From assembly GCA_937863205.1 (NCBI GenBank), contig CALMGA010000399.1, positions 1 through 5,933 on the forward strand: a DNA stretch of 5,933 bases, written 5' to 3'. Positions 5,841-5,933 of this stretch are shown here, one piece after another; the first letter of the stretch is position 1; each line of letters opens with the position of its first letter. A model generated the notes under the pieces. It was not told the DNA's origin. It ran no database searches and saw only the letters and a program-made list of their open reading frames with translations. The translations under genes were made by a program, and so were the position numbers. This DNA comes from an uncultured Beijerinckiaceae bacterium (GTDB taxonomy: Bacteria > Pseudomonadota > Alphaproteobacteria > Rhizobiales > Beijerinckiaceae).

Positions 5841-5933
5841 TCACGCCGGGACGTCCGTGCCTCGCCCGGCGAGGACGAACCGCCGGTGCAGCGCAGCCAA
5901 GCCGATGAGGACGAGGCCCAGCCCCAGGAACGA
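5841..5933 (-). CDS. C-terminus of a probable membrane protein, partial
   Basis: Reading in from the right edge on the minus strand, a 30-codon frame ends with TGA at 5843-5841. It encodes SFLGLGLVLIGLAALHRRFV and then LAGRGTDVPA: a glycine/leucine-rich hydrophobic helix, a basic HRR stop-transfer and a short polar tail. Nearly every codon ends in G or C, like the true genes of the window. It is probably the last transmembrane helix of a membrane protein whose body lies outside the window. The family cannot be named from this fragment. Confidence 0.5.
   Translation of the reverse strand, partial: SFLGLGLVLIGLAALHRRFVLAGRGTDVPA

Noticed and set aside
5495..5844. Two overlapping minus-strand open frames opposite the IS remnant
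   Set aside because: They are antisense to the transposase-like fragment, have no recognisable motif and lack ribosome sites.
5833..5845. Short hairpin CGTGA-GCG-TCACG at the stop of the right-edge gene
   Set aside because: Only five base pairs and no T-run on either side, so it does not qualify as an intrinsic terminator.

Overview
The window is dominated by one minus-strand operon for a complete ABC importer of the branched-chain amino acid type (HAAT/Liv family). It reads right to left: periplasmic binding protein (5191-3902), LivG-type ATPase (3911-3154, broken by a one-base frameshift), LivF-type ATPase (3157-2405), LivH-type permease (2397-1486) and LivM-type permease (about 1415 to beyond base 1). 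The genes overlap or are separated by only a few bases, as in a single translationally coupled transcript. The LivM gene has no stop inside the window, so only a contiguous reading of the minus strand shows it. The long open frames covering the same bases in other frames are shadows produced by the high GC content.

The GC-rich coding sequence, strong G/C preference at third codon positions, a Tat-exported binding protein and an IS5-type transposase remnant upstream suggest an alphaproteobacterium, probably of the Hyphomicrobiales (Bradyrhizobium/Rhodopseudomonas-like). This is inference, because no rRNA or marker gene is present.

Layout. 1-1415: LivM with long charged extensions at both ends. 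1434-1464: an almost perfect palindrome at the livH/livM junction. 1486-2397: LivH. 2405-3157: LivF. 3154-3911: LivG in two frames. 3902-5191: binding protein. 5192-about 5480: AT-richer intergenic region with the presumed operon promoter region and a possible inverted-repeat operator. 5420-5640: plus-strand remnant of an IS5-family insertion sequence, with its own promoter-like sequence, a 16-codon leader and the first ~35 codons of the transposase. 5641-5840: no recognisable gene. 5841-5933: probable C-terminus of a minus-strand membrane protein running in from the right.

How the parts work together: the binding protein would capture an amino acid or related small solute in the periplasm and deliver it to the LivH-LivM channel, and the LivG-LivF pair would power uptake. 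The substrate cannot be read from the sequence. Three points stand out. The livG frameshift would inactivate the pump if real. The LivG signature motif is degenerate, which predicts only one consensus ATP site. The binding protein has seven cysteines, many for a periplasmic binding protein. I see no convincing wholly new system; this is a divergent, partly damaged member of a known transporter class next to IS debris.
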